Source: Bigelowiella natans CCMP2755 (Eukaryota > Cercozoa > Chlorarachniophyceae). From it: a stretch of 47,500 bases of DNA. The notes beneath the pieces are model-generated. The model made no database searches. It was given only the letters and a program-made list of their open reading frames with translations, and was not told where the DNA came from. Made by a program: the position numbers and the translations under genes. Location: the NCBI GenBank assembly GCA_000320545.1, contig ADNK01001167.1, positions 1 to 47,500 on the forward strand. The letters run 5' to 3'. Positions 22,383 through 34,601 of this stretch are shown here, piece after piece (position 1 is the stretch's first letter; every line of letters begins with the position of its first letter).

Positions 22383-23342
22383 ACTCAGCGATTCATTCGT
22401 TCAATTGAACCGAATCTTGAATCTTGATGGAGGAAGTTCTGACGTGCTAGCGTGCCATGAATTGTGTGTTGGGGTGTGCAGACGTTAAAAGTTGAAAGTG
22501 GAGTGGCCAGAGATGGAGTGACACTTGCAAAGAAAGCACCATCACTTCGGCTGTGCAAGCATTGCACGCGCAGCTGCAGCTCCACAAACTTGAGTGAGCA
22601 AGCTAGAAAGTTCCACTTGAACGTTTCGATTGATTGCAGCTGCTGCCTCGCACGTGAGTGCCCTGCTAGTTGCAATGCGTCAACGTTGTGCACGACAACC
22701 GCGCTGGCGCAGGCTAGGAGTGCGTGCATGTGCAAAGTGCAAAGCCGTGCGAAAGCGTAGCGTGGAATTGGACCCTTCTGGCAATGGCTTCGGATTCCAT
22801 GAACTGGACCACATGTGTGTGCATGCATGCTAGCATGTCTTCACAAAGCACGTGTCCAACGCAACGAATTGTTGCCATTCGAGCCGGTCCATCTAGCAGC
22901 GCAAGCACGAGCCACACAACAACTCTAGAAGCGTTCATCTTGTGTCACCGTGTTTGGTCTGAAATGTTAAATCGATCTAGCAATCTAGCAATGTGTGGCA
23001 AGGCACACACGCACGGTGCATGTGTGTGCAACTTGCACATTGACCATTGGCATTTCTAGATTTGTTTTTTTTTTTTCCACCACATTTGTGTACCATGCAA
23101 TGCGTGCGCACGATCGACAACAAGCAACGATCTAGCAACCAAAGGGTCTGATGATCACATGAAATGCGAGCATCACAATGTGCAAAAACTGAATTGTTGC
23201 AAGAAAGAGTGTGCATAGATACGTATGGCACTTGCAGCAAGAAGATCAGTTGCGTGATTCGATGTGTACATTGGCCATGAGACACCTCTTAATAAACAAC
23301 ACTATACAATTCATTTTGTGTACAAAGCTTGGTATTGGAATA
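22383..23342. other. Intergenic region rich in TGCA, CATG and CTAG words
   Basis: No splice-consistent exon was found. Composition resembles the other 3'-flanking islands (repeated GCATGC, TCTAGCAATCTAGCAATG, TTGCA). It lies 3' of the minus-strand gene ending at 23343, and the retrotransposon inserted at its left edge. Confidence 0.45.
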
Positions 23343-24091
23343 TCATTCTTCTAGTGCAGAAATCTTGCACGGCGTCGGCGTTGTCTTTGCTTGCCGGGAG
23401 CTACCACCCTTCGTTTTTCCATCTTTCTTCAAGCCTTTTGATATGTGCTTGGCCCAAGATTCTTAAACAAAATAGATACTGTTTAACGAAACGAGTTTCG
23501 GATGGAAAAAGAAAATCCAATTTAAAATACGTACCCGAACGTTTCGTAACATTTGAATATGGAAGTAATCGACGATATGTCTTGGACACTGGATCAGGCT
23601 TCTTCATTCTGCAAAAAGGAAACAAAAATGTCAAACGTGAAAATTACAAGGGAAATCATTGGAAAATTTAAAAAAAAGGAGAGTAGTTGTAATTACGTTC
23701 TAACGGTTTCTGGTGTATTTGTCGTTGTGGTTATTGAGTAGCGAAATGCTCCTTTCCTACGCGTCAGCGATAAAGACGGGCCCTTGATTCCAACCTTACA
23801 TCGTGAGATTAGCAATCAGTGACGATACGACGATAAACATCCTCATCTCTCCCCCCAGGTCTACTGGATGGGAGGACAATATACCAGGGGAAAATACGAA
23901 TGCTTTCAACTTTCAAATAATTTTGGGGCTTGTCTGTGGGCCAGACGACCAAAACATCCAAAACCAATTCTGGCCGCCACGTTTCACACCCCGTGCCCCC
24001 CCTCCTCAAGATGCTCAAAAAGCTCACATGCTGGGTCCTTACTACCGACAATAAAAATAAACAGGGCAATTTCCTCCCCGTTTCCTCCCTA

Positions 24092-24131
<40 letters not shown>

Positions 24132-26262
24132 CCGGTGATCTTGGGGGCCTGAACCTGGATTCATCTACACCCGGAGACCGGGGGTGCTCTTCCCACGCCT
24201 TGCGACTCGTTCTCGCAGACGAAACATAGTACGGATCCGGTGATGCTTTGTTCCCTCTGACGATGGAAATCATACACTGATCAGTTAGTGGGAGACAGAG
24301 GGTGACATCGCCGCGATGCATTATCATTTAGTATCATTGCCACGCAAATCCGGGCCTCGTTTAACTGACCTCCTACGAGAGCTCTTTATGTTCGCCCCTG
24401 TGCGAGGAAAAAAAATCAAAGGGCAAATAACAAAAGGAAAAGCCGTGTCAGCAGCCTGGCGCAATGTTTGAATTCCGTTCCATACAACACCCTACACTAT
24501 TCTTCCTTGCTCCTCCTCCACCTCCTTTGAAAAGATAGGCACATACGTTGTGAATCGATACACGATCCAAGGGCCAAGGGAGGAACTTTCGGAGCGTTGC
24601 CTGTTGATTGGCTGCGGGGCGCAAGAATGGTCGATGGCGAACTCCTGGAAATAGTGCTCAGTTTATGCTGATGACGAGAAAGGCGAATACTCGAGGTTTA
24701 TATGGTATGTAAGGATAGTACTGGATGTGCCGCACACTTGAGGGCGTGGATGAACTCGACGTGATGTTCTGATAATTCGGATGTGAAATAAAATTGAATC
24801 AACGAGTTTTCTACTCGGCGTGTCCCCAATGATTTCTCGGTTGGGTTGTATAAATGGATTATATAATAAAAGATGTGAAGGCACCTGCGAGTTTGTCTTC
24901 AAATCTTTGCTCCCGACTCTGAAAATAAAACGATAACGTTGGAAAACATTATGGGTTCTGATCTTCCATTTGAATGTTGGCTCAAGAGAAATTAAATTAC
25001 CTTTGGTTACTATGGTCAACAGTGAGGGCATTCCGGCTCAACGGCTTGACGGATCGCTTCTGCGCGGGGTTCCGAGAGCCCCTAGAGAGCGCGCGTAAAA
25101 GGCGAAAGATGGATAAGTTTTACGATCTAGGAAATGTTGAAGTTAAAAAGTTTTTCAAATGAACTGCATAGTTTTGATCATGGATCAAGGTTCTTGGTAT
25201 ATCAAACTCTATACTCGAAATAACCCTCCCTGCAGCTTTACCCTACCACTCCGCATTCTTCAAATGTGTCGCACTTATCGTTCATGTACCTTTTCTTCTG
25301 CTTTGGCGTTCCATGTTGTTTATTTTTCTGCCATGCTGACCTTCGAGCATCGTGCTGTTTTCTGTTTCTCCTATTGCTCATTCTTGATTGAAAGTGTGAG
25401 TTTTTGGCACTGCCGTTTTGAATTGTATAGATAGCCTCGACGGCCACGGAACCCTGTTTACACCAAACATACACCCTTCAGGAAGATTCATTCCTAATCC
25501 CCAATCACACGGGTATGCTGATATATTACACACATGCAAACCACGCCCATCCACCCACCCCCCCGCCCCACACACACATTATATTTAAAATTCATGAAGC
25601 TGGACGGATACAATATGTTTTTGCCTGTGCCTACTTACTTTCGGTTGTCTCATTGGAATCATTTGGTTTTTGACGATAATTGTAGAATTGCTGCAATTGG
25701 CTCTGGATATACATTTGGGGCAATGAACTTCGTGTGCGACACTAAATACGTTAGGTTTAGACGTACATATCATTCGCTGGGAGGACGGTAAGAGATTTTA
25801 TATCTTTGGACGAGGAGTTTTGGCCTATACTCGGTCTAAATTGACTTCGCGTCATTGACTTCTGCAGAAATATAAGAATCAAGTTACATTTGGTATGGCA
25901 TCACATGCATCTGGTGTCATCTGTCACTGATTCTGTCACACCCGGTGAGCTCTTGCAGGGCTGGATGGCGGTTCCCCGTAAGTTATATATCTAATGAAAC
26001 AACAATATTACCAACCTAAATTTAGGACTATCTGTGAAGGTATTCTTTTCAGTGTTCGCAGCGGAATTTTCACCCGATCCTGCCATATGTACCTGTATTT
26101 CTGCGGCCGGGTTCCTCCTTTCCCTCCTCTCCGAGCAAGGTTTCCGAACGCCTTTTGTTGTTACACAGATACTAAGATGATGATAATCCAAAACCCGCCG
26201 GATGCAGAGATAGGCAAGATACCTCGCCTAGGTTGATGGTAACCATCCTTCGCAATCCCTCT
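23343..26262 (-). CDS. Unrecognised multi-exon gene or genes (partial model)
   Basis: Several minus-strand exons have protein-like frames and strong splice borders. The best chain at the 3' end is 23860-23800, 23608-23535 and 23461-23343, phase-consistent through TGA (MKKPDPVSKTYRRLLPYS ... SWAKHISKGLKKDGK). Further upstream, 25081-25001, 24918-24885 and 24768-24691 also join in phase (NPAQKRSVKPLSRNAL; VGSKDLKTNSQ; NITSSSSTPSSVRH). Other likely exons end at a GTAAGT donor at 25639 (VAHEVHCPKC) and lie near 25250-25430 and 26000-26170. A possible start, MVTINLGE, is near 26260. The links between these blocks are not solved, so this may be two genes. No family is recognised. Confidence 0.35.
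24098..24129. repeat. (CA)n microsatellite
   Basis: About 15 CA units, probably inside an intron of the minus-strand gene model. Confidence 0.9.
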
Positions 26263-26773
26263 TCCGAGTTTCGGCCAACCGAAGAGCGATATCAAACGTA
26301 CAGACCTCTCCGAGGGGTGGTTACGTTTAATGCCGAATTTGCCCCATATAAAGCCAATATTTCTTTCCTACGACAAATAAAAATAGAAGTCGCAGTCATA
26401 TAAAGGATGGCTTACCACGTGTCAGTTACGTACATACCTAGACTGGCTTCGCAGTTGATTTAAATACAGCGACAGCCGGTAACCGGCTTTATCCGCTAGA
26501 TCCTTAATCCGGCTACCGGTAGCCGAAGAAGTTATTTTTATAAAAATTCCCTGCGTTTATAACATAAATATAAGGTAAAGCGCTCGGAATGACGTGAAAC
26601 GCCCAACGCCTACCGAACAACAATCCCTTCCGGACGGCCACGCGACGAACTAGTCTCCGGAAGTAGCTCTCCTCTCATACCTCCAAAAGCAGGGTTGTTT
26701 GGAAGGATTCTGAACCAAAATTGAGAGCAGGAGTTTCTCTGTTTCCAGGGAGGCACAGCTAACTAAAGGAATC
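26263..26773. promoter_or_regulatory. Upstream region of the RIIa gene with a short inverted repeat
   Basis: No gene is seen. Around 26473-26525 the related palindromes GCCGGTAACCGGC and CCGGCTACCGGTAGCCG face each other. This precedes the RIIa start at 26774 and probably separates it from a minus-strand gene start near 26260. A regulatory role is inference. Confidence 0.35.
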
Positions 26774-27379
26774 ATGGATAGAATTTTCAGCGCGGAGCAG
26801 ATTCAAGTTCCCCCGGTTGATGTGATAACCATGATTTCCTTTTGATATTCGAAAACCAAACTCCACAATCACCCCCTCGCTGTTTTAAGAGAGATGCGGA
26901 GAGGGAAAGGGCGATGTATCAATTCGTAGATGAAGCTTCCAGAGCGGTCTCTATTGAAAAGCGTCGTAGCCGTCACGGATTTTAGCACACAAACGTATTT
27001 CGATTTATTTGAACATGAGACGGCCCAAAAGATCCACTGAAGATACTATTCTTGAGGCATACAAAGCACATCCGTGTTTATGTTTCTTTTCATGCCTGCC
27101 TAATAATGTTGGTGGGAATAAGTAAGATGACAATTGTTCATTTCTTTCAGGCACTCCCTTCAGTCATGAAGGCTTGGACGAAAGAAGTTATTCGATGCAA
27201 ACCCAATGACATTGTGAAATTCTCCAAAGAGTAATACGTTTCCTTTCTGCTTGCCAAAAAGTTGTTTTTTTGACTGATTGAATCGTTGCCTTTCTAGATA
27301 TTTTACAGCGTTGAGCGAAGGCACCATTGAGAACTTCCTGAAGAAAGAACGCTGTCCTTTGTCTGAGAAGAAAGAGTAG
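26774..27379 (+). CDS. Small RIIa-domain (R2D2, ropporin/RSP11-like) protein, 67 aa
   Basis: Exons 26774-26815, 27151-27230 and 27298-27379 join exactly into 67 codons plus TAG. The protein is almost only a PKA-RIIa-type docking domain: IQVPPALPSVMKAWTKEVIR then KPNDIVKFSKEYFTAL. In known families this helix pair dimerises and binds amphipathic helices of AKAP-type scaffolds. Stand-alone versions such as ropporin and the radial-spoke protein RSP11 act in cilia. The hallmark residues (LP near the start, TKE-V-R, P-DI--F, EYF) are present. The gene therefore hints at a flagellate stage. Assignment to a specific orthologue is not possible from sequence alone. An AATAAA-like signal follows the stop. 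Confidence 0.88.
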
Positions 27380-28345
27380 CAAATAAATATAATGAACTCT
27401 GACGCGAGATATTCTTGAAAACATGTCGATGCAGAAATGGAAGTATTCGTTCATATCGAATGGTGAGCAGACGTACGATGGAACTGATCTCAAATGACCA
27501 TCATGCTCACTTGCGGTCAAAAGAGACAAGTAACATCTGTAGATAGATCTATAAGTAGACAACTAATATCTGTGGATAAACACATGTCAATATATGTATA
27601 CATGTATACATATACATGTATTTAGTCCCTCTTAGTCTACTGAAATCATGGTGGCAACAAATAGTGGCATCATTAGATGTGGTTTTGCATATCTCTACAT
27701 ATGCCCAGCATGTAATGTCCGGTTTGTGTATGTGCAAGCGTTGTTGTCACGTCACAATGTGGCGTGCTCACAGCAGACACACATCTAAAAGCTAGCATGT
27801 GCAAACAGGGGATATAGCTAGGTAGCATGATTTGTTTGGTTAGGCATCTCAGCGCACCATTGGCAATTATAGACATAGTAATATGTAATATGCGTGCATA
27901 TGTGTGAGACGGATGTGATGAAGAATCAAATTTTTTCAATGGTCATCCTGATGTAGCTGTGCAATGCAGCGGCTACAGCGCTAATGTTGCATCTGTTGGT
28001 TTCTGCCACAATGTGTTTCATGCATATGTGTATATTATGAAAAGATTTAATCACTTGGTATATAACATCCGTCTCGATCGTGATGTATCATACGACACAC
28101 ATACAATGTTACGTTCTAGCGTGGTCTGTCATTAGACACCGTGCCATGACGTCAATGCGCATGCAATAGACGCAAGATATGCCTTTGTTCAATCTGACGC
28201 GCGCACTCAGCGTGCAAAGCCGCCCCAGCTAGCTAGCCTAGTAGCGCTTGCATGCTGGAGCTAATTTGTCATGTTCAATCACAACTTGGGCAAACCGCGG
28301 AAGCAACCTGACAATGTTGTCACGAAAAGCGAGAATGCTAGAGCA
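27380..28345. other. Convergent intergenic region with palindrome-rich DNA
   Basis: This lies between the 3' ends of the RIIa gene (plus) and the GH5 gene (minus). It contains the TIR repeat 27906-28075, many CATG, TGCA and ATGTATACAT-type palindromes near 27590-27625, and AGCTAGCTAGCC near 28228. No gene is seen. Confidence 0.55.
27906..28075 (-). mobile_element. Candidate MITE-like element, 170 bp, 11-bp terminal inverted repeats
   Basis: It starts GAGACGGATGT and ends ACATCCGTCTC, a perfect 11-bp inverted pair. Internal sequence matches the reverse complement of a stretch near 43683-43760 (shared words include AGGATGACCATTGAAAAA and CAGCTACAT/TAGCTACAT). It has no coding capacity. I see no clear target duplication at this copy. 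Confidence 0.55.
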
Positions 28346-29634
28346 TTACTTCTTCGGCACACTCTTTCCCAGTGCCTCGAGCAGCTTCGCATCCCATGTG
28401 TTCGCATTTCGATCATACACACGATAGTAGCCATCGTCGTCCCACACAGCAGCGGAAAACCCCCTGGCCTCAATAGCTGCGCGATGGGCTGCATACCAAG
28501 TGTATCGGCCCGTAGACTCTGTCTGCGATGTCGTACACCCGAATTCTCCATAGTAGATTGGGATGTTCTTCGCTGTGCTCCAGTTTGCGATGTCGTCCAT
28601 CCATTGATTTAACGCTGCGATGTCGGAATCACTTCCCCAGGATCGCTTAGTTATAGTAGTAGGGTACCCAGCATAGTTCCAAGGATCATAGTTGTGAATC
28701 TCAAGCATCAGCTGCGTGTCATTCTTCGGAAATTCAAGCTTATTGGGATTGGCAACAATCCAGGAAGGATTCATCCATTTGAGCCCGCCGAACACCACGA
28801 TCCGCGTGGGATTGTTCTTCCGGATGATCGGAAGAATCGCGGCGTTCATGGCATTGAGGTCGTCTGTGGTGAAGCTCTGTGCGTGGGGTTCGTTGTACAC
28901 CTCGAAGAGTAAGGTTTCATTTTTGTGCGCGAATCGTTCCGAGACTTGCTGCCACAGCGCGCGAAACCGAGGAAGAGAAGCTTCGAAGTCTTCCTCGAGC
29001 CACTCGTCGTGGTGCGTGTTCAAGATAGTCACGAGTCCACGTTGGAGGGACCAGTCGACGATTTGTTCCACGCGATCCATGAATGTAGAGTTGATATTGT
29101 ACGGGTAGGAAGTGTCAATGTGGTTCCCCCACTGTACAGGAATGCGCACGTTCGTGAATCCAGCCTCTGCGTACCTACCAATGCCGGGTGGATTTTGGAT
29201 AAGTGGGAAGTGGGTGGGAAAGACATCCAAGAGCGATTCAAGGGCGGAGGAATGAAGCTGGTTTTGGAAGATATTCGTACATGGACAGGGTTATTTCATC
29301 AACCATGATGCGAGATGTTTTGCTTTGGTTTCAACATTTCGAGTATCGGTTTCAATATGTGTGTGAATGTCTCTATTTAACTGAACATCATCAGCAGCAT
29401 GATGCAACCGTGTGCATCTCCAATCAATTCGATTGCATTTGGCTCGAGGTATTACTGATCGAAGAACGACTCCTGCGCCCTCGGCGCCCACGCGCCCTCC
29501 TCCGGCGCGTCCAAGGTGTTCCCGAGATTTATCCCGATCCCCATCATCTTCTGCATTTCCTTCGGGGTGATCACCGCCAATAAAGGCTGGCTCGGAAAGA
29601 GGACCAGAATGGTGAAGAGACTCCTGAGCACCAT
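28346..29634 (-). CDS. Secreted GH5 glycoside hydrolase (endoglucanase-like)
   Basis: Exons 29634-29456 and 29174-28346 join across a 281-nt intron into 335 codons plus stop. Residues 1-20 form a signal peptide (MVLRSLFTILVLFPSQPLLA). The mature part begins with INLGNTLDAPEEG, then NVRIPVQWGNH, THHDEW, the acid/base Glu in FEVYNEPH (near residue 155), HNYDPWNY, the nucleophile Glu in YYGEFG (near 270) and AAVWDDDGYY. All GH5 landmarks are intact and the length is usual for a single catalytic domain without a carbohydrate-binding module. GH5 enzymes cut beta-1,4-glucans or mannans; the exact substrate cannot be told. The NLGNTLDAP start resembles GH5 enzymes of cellulolytic bacteria, so old transfer is possible. 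It is divergently arranged with the TMEM43-like gene, 270 bp apart. Confidence 0.93.
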
Positions 29635-29904
29635 TGTGTGAGCCGAGTCGGTTATTTTACCGCAGGTACTACCAGGCAGTGGCCGATGCAGATCATGGTC
29701 ATCCTGCTTGACTCTTGCCGTTTTTCTCTGTGCGACATGCATAATATATATGTCGCAGGATAAAACCGCATATATTTTTTCTCCGAATGTCCGGCTTTGG
29801 GACCATGGACTAGATCTAGAACATATCTGTGTGAAGATACACGTTATCTGAGTAATCACGCACGTTCGCCTACTGCTCGCACCCGTGTTGATCGGCTTGT
29901 AGTG
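29635..29904. promoter_or_regulatory. Divergent promoter region, GH5 and TMEM43-like genes
   Basis: A 270-bp gap separates the two ATG codons. It contains ATAATATATATGTCG near 29740 and CATATATTTTTTC near 29769, the only TATA-like stretches. No tandem palindrome island is present. Promoter function is inferred from position. Confidence 0.5.
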
Positions 29905-32900
29905 ATGATGAAGAAGATGCAGTGCTCCGTGATTTCGTGGTTGTGCGTCCTCGCCGTGGCCATCCTTCTGATGGTAACAAATCTGCACGATGTCGTGGCG
30001 GTACTCTCCATCCGCTCATATATCACTCCTTGTGTCTTTTCCCCTCCTCCAGGCAGGTACGGTGAAAGGGGGAGGGGATTGGGAGCCCCCTGCAGGATCA
30101 GTCTCCAACGATGATTCCTACGATGATTCCTACGATGATGATGTGCCAGCGGGTTCCATCGTCGACGACGACGGGGGGGATTGGAAAGGAGCAGATGACT
30201 ACACAGGCAGCAGCAATGTTTACCATGGAAGGTGCCTCGCAGCTATTTACGAGCGCCCTGCAAACATACGAATTAATTTTCTTTAATGTAACTGCCATCG
30301 ATAGTCGGCGCTCGTACATCGAAGACGATGACGATGATGATTATTACTCATCAACGGGCTCAAGCAGGAGAGGAGGCACAAATTCGAAAAGCAACAGCGC
30401 GTACTAACTAACGTGTAAACCACCAAGATCGCGCATTATTCCCAAACATTCTTTTCTTTCCTCCCTCCCTTACTCCCTCCCTCCCTCCATCCTCCTCCCC
30501 ACCACCGCCAGACTCTTCGGAATCGGGTTGTTTTTGCTCTCATTCGTGGTTCTCTGGTGGTAATATCAACACAACATTGACTCCGAGCATAGAGTTGACG
30601 ACGAACGTCTGAGAGGGGGCAATAGACGGGGGAACAGCACGGGATGTGTAGGAGATGCAGCCCCCCTTTTTTTTTAATCTGATTAACGGCCAATATTGTC
30701 CCGTCAGGAACGAGTTCGAGTACGCAATGCTTCAGATGTTCATTTCCAGAAGCTTCATGTTTCCCTCTCGCTTACGCGCGCGCGCGTGTGCACCTTCACA
30801 CATGGATCGCTGTTGATTTGTTTTTCCTAAACGTCCCAAGGTATGTGACCGGGCAGCAAGTCTTGGGTGCTATCAAGAGCCAGGTTCGGCCCCGTTCTCG
30901 GCTCGTTTGTTTACCTGTTTGAGGCTGCTGTCTCTATGACAGAAAGCTTTCGTTTAATCATCGGCCGTTGATTGCTTATGTTGCACATAGGCTACCACAG
31001 TGGATGCTTCCGAAATCTTAGGAGCAAACAACAATAAGGTTAGATCGAACATCTCTCAATCAGCATGATGAAAGTTGTGCATAGAAGGCATTCATCATCG
31101 ATATCCTTCCTCTTACCCCCCCCCCCCTTCATCCCACCCCCCTCTTTTTTCTCCTGCAACACGGGTAGTTGGTACATGTCACCGGAAGAGTTGAAGGACG
31201 TTCCCACAGAGACGGAAAGTTCAATGTAAAGAGTGGACCTAAAGCCCTCAAACTCGAAAGGTGGGTTGCCCGCATTTCTTTCATCCCAACACGAGACGAA
31301 TGGCTTGGGAGGGATAAGAAGCGAAGAAGGCGATGGAGGCGGTGACCCCGCGACACGGTTACTACACGGAACAACCGTGCACTGACCGTGTCGCAGACTA
31401 ACTGATGTCCCAACTGTAAGAAATTCTCTCGAAGTATTTCTTGCCGAATCACAGTAACATGGTTGCGTGGAACCATCCATTTTATGCGGATATGGGGGGG
31501 AACCAGAAAAACTTCCCGCGAGTATCACCCTCCCCCCCCATCCAACTTACTCTCCCCCTCTATTAAACCCAAACCGCCCAGGCTCGTGGAGATGTACCAG
31601 TGGAGCGAAAGGCGCGAAGTCGTCAAGTCCGAGGAGCGAGCAGGGAGGGGGAAGAAACGGGTAGGAAGCATCATATGAAAATGAGGAAGGAGAAAATGCC
31701 GATGGTGATGATGGCTATGGTGGCGATGCGGATATGAATCGTGCAGGATTTTAGAAGTGCGTTTTATACATAATTTCTCCCATATCTCCCGTCTCCTGGA
31801 TATATATTGCGCGACGCGGCAATTTGTTTTAATCCCGCCCCCCCCCGCCGCGCGCTTACTGTTAGGTTATCGAGCAAGAGAAGTTCCACTACACAAAGAT
31901 CTGGAGCTCGCGGGTTGTATGCATCTTCTTCTACCAAGCAGCCGATTGATTCGGCTGGTCTCGTGTGCGTGTGAGAATGTGCGGAAAAAGACTTATTGTT
32001 GTTGTTGTTGTTGTCGTTGTGTTGCATTCTTGGATATCAGGTGATCGACTCTGACAACTTCAAGGACCAACGCAAAAAAAATCCCCCATCGTAATAAACA
32101 GCATCAGAAGCAGCAGCGTAGCAGTAAAAAAGGGGGGGGTATTTTAGGAATTGGAACAATCCGTGCCGAATTTTGCTTCAGTTTGGTTGCATGTAGAACG
32201 CAGTGATGACAATCACGATCATGGTGTTGATGATCATGCTTTCGTGCCGATTACTACTGTTTCTCCTGGCTGCTACCACCTCTCCCTAATGACGAGAGAT
32301 TACGACTGACCGCCTAGTGAATAATAGCGGTGACAGATTGATGCCAACAAGAAAGAGTGCTAACCTTTGTGCCCCCCCTGATGAGATGAGCATGCTGTGC
32401 ATGTTTTGCGTTCGACCAGAATCAAAATGGGGGAGAGCAAGACTTGGGAAGCGCCCACCTTCGCTCTCGGCGGCTACTCCCTCAGCCCCGCTTTGAAATC
32501 GTCCATTGGTGGAGCGAAGAGGTAGCAAGACAGCGTTAGATCGTAGTAGGAAGGCCGCCGCCGCCGCCTTCAAACCAATGGGGCAGTGATCACGATTCTT
32601 GCGCGATTTGGCATGATTAGCCTGCATGTGCGGCTGGTTTGTGGTAACGCCGACGTCGTAGCGGCGTTTCCTTGTCCGCATAATTCGAAACCCATCATCC
32701 CAGGCGTCGCCATGCCGATGAAACAAAAATTTAACAATGATCGATCATCTCGGTTCTCTGTGCGCACTGGCGGTGCTGCACGCGGTGTTCTTCGGGTTGC
32801 ATGGCGAGTTTGGGGCCCCCATCTGATAGTTGGCTTTGTCTTATAAATTTGCTTTCCCCCCCTTCTTGTTTTCCTTGTTTTTGGTTCGACTGGTGATTGC

Positions 32901-33018
32901 GGTGTGCGGTGATTGTGTAGCGAGATCTCACAGAAGGTGTACAAATATGGGGGAGATCCTAAGCCGTCTAACGATGAGAGGAAGGTCGTAATAGCTTTTC
33001 GATCGCAATGCGTCACAA

Positions 33019-33058
<40 letters not shown>

Positions 33059-34601
33059 TAATCATCAGAATAACTACTGTTTCGAGCTGCATGATGTATT
33101 TGTGTAAACGTATCTCAAAAAAAAAAAGAGAAAAACAAGTAATGATACCGGATGATGCCATGCTCTCCTCACTTGCGGGGACGACGTACATGAGCAGCGA
33201 TGATGACATCGACAACTAACCGCATCTGATGGCTTTTACAGATTGGAGATACAAGGGTTACTCATAACGTGGTGGAAGCTCGCGAAGTGTCCATGCTCGC
33301 ATTGCAGGTTGCACAGCGTTGATAATAGGCTAAAAATAGCGCCTTCTATTATCAGAATGGACCCTATTCATAACCACAATCATCATAGCCGCCGCTGCTG
33401 TCTTCTGCTTCTTCTCCTTCTTCTCCTTCTCCCCCCAACTACTGCGGGGCCATTAGAAACCTGGAAGGATTTTGGACAAGTATATAGAGCCTTCAACGAA
33501 AAGGTGCTGAACTTGTTGCTGCTGCTGCTGCTGTCGGCTTTTCTCCTTGAGATGGAATTAGGGTTTAGAGAGAGGAAGGGGATAAGGTAAGTAGTAACGC
33601 CTAGGCTGCATTTTGCTACCGCTCAGGAACGTCACTGTGATTAAGAACGGCACTGTTTCTCTTGAGGTAGTACTCTTTGGCCTCACACCGTGTCCTTTCG
33701 CATAAAATGCGGATTCTCTGAACAATAATTCTGCCTTGTCGTTCATCGTTCCTTCCCCCCCCCCCTCCACCAGGACATCTTGGGAAGCAAGCAGTCGTCC
33801 CAAAGGTACAGGCACGCGAGCTTCGAACGTGCACGTGCAGTGCATATCAGAACCACCACCGTGTCGTCATCAATTCTGCACGCATGACGCGATTCGCTGA
33901 GATGTGGAATGCTTTTGGTTGCCAGGAACTTTGCATTGTTCATGCGGCTTGCTGGCTTTGCGATGATGTGGATGGGGGTACGTTCATCATTGAGCCAAAA
34001 CCTACAGACATATCATGTTGCTGGCCATGAATGTTTGCCTTCGGAGTAAAAGGCAGTATTGGGTTTTACACCCGTCCCCCCCCACACACGCATGTGCCAA
34101 CACGCACTGAGCTACAGACACGTTCGTTCTGGCGCATACAAACTTTGCATTTCTAGTAACGCAAACCTTTGTTATTCTCTCTCTTTTTTGTAGTTGTCGT
34201 GGACATGGCAGCCTCTCGTTGACATGGTCGATTTCATCCCGATTGTTGGAAGTCTAGGTACGCGCGGTAGCTGCTGTTGCTGCGATTATAACCACATTAT
34301 AGAATCAGCGGACTGTGACGGATGTTTTCTTCGGTTGTGCAGTCGGATTCGCTCGTGACGTAGGAACTGGAATCGCTGCTTTCGTATGCAAAGAACGCCT
34401 AACGCATAAATATTAAAATGAACTTTTATGATTCCATCTCACTTCGCTTACTTTTTTTAGGTGCTCTCGCTAATCACCATAATGCTGGCGTGGTTTTACT
34501 ATCGACCGTTGGTGGCGGGCACGGTCATCGCTGCTTGCGTAGCGGTGATGTACCACAAACAGTTGTCTTCGATGATTTCTGGTTCTGGACATGAAAAATG
34601 A
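29905..34601 (+). CDS. TMEM43: TMEM43/LUMA-like membrane protein with acidic N-terminal extension
   Basis: Twenty-one exons close exactly into 476 codons plus TGA: 29905-29973, 30053-30231, 30305-30400, 30512-30559, 30708-30737, 30841-30883, 30991-31038, 31169-31260, 31582-31660, 31866-31913, 32041-32090, 32420-32521, 32921-32984, 33242-33307, 33457-33503, 33627-33666, 33774-33805, 33926-33977, 34194-34257, 34343-34383 and 34461-34601. Family signatures in order: TM1 ending LSFVVLWWNE, NNNKLVHVTG, LERLVEMYQWSE, FHYTKIWSSR, SDNFKDQRKKNPP, IGDTRVTHNVV, then three to four C-terminal membrane segments ending with LAWFYYRPL. In animals TMEM43 sits in the inner nuclear membrane/ER and binds lamina components. 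This protein also has a hydrophobic leader (residues 1-23) and about 90 Asp/Ser/Gly-rich residues before TM1. Exon 4 could instead start a shorter form. The weakest borders are exons 3-6. Confidence 0.88.
33019..33058. repeat. (TA)n microsatellite in a TMEM43 intron
   Basis: About 18 TA units inside the intron 32985-33241. Confidence 0.9.

Noticed and set aside
29905-30407. A stand-alone small secreted acidic protein ending at TAA 30405
   Set aside because: Splicing at 30400 to 30512 keeps phase and leads straight into the first TMEM43 membrane segment. The separate gene stays a fallback only.
30549-30790. A minus-strand two-exon reading ending in a hydrophobic VVLILPPENHE
   Set aside because: It is antisense to TMEM43 exons 4 and 5, which fit the family and phase better.
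31040-31528. Minus-strand frames of 115 and 162 codons that look protein-like
   Set aside because: The plus strand splices exactly into the TMEM43-like protein with diagnostic motifs, which explains the region.
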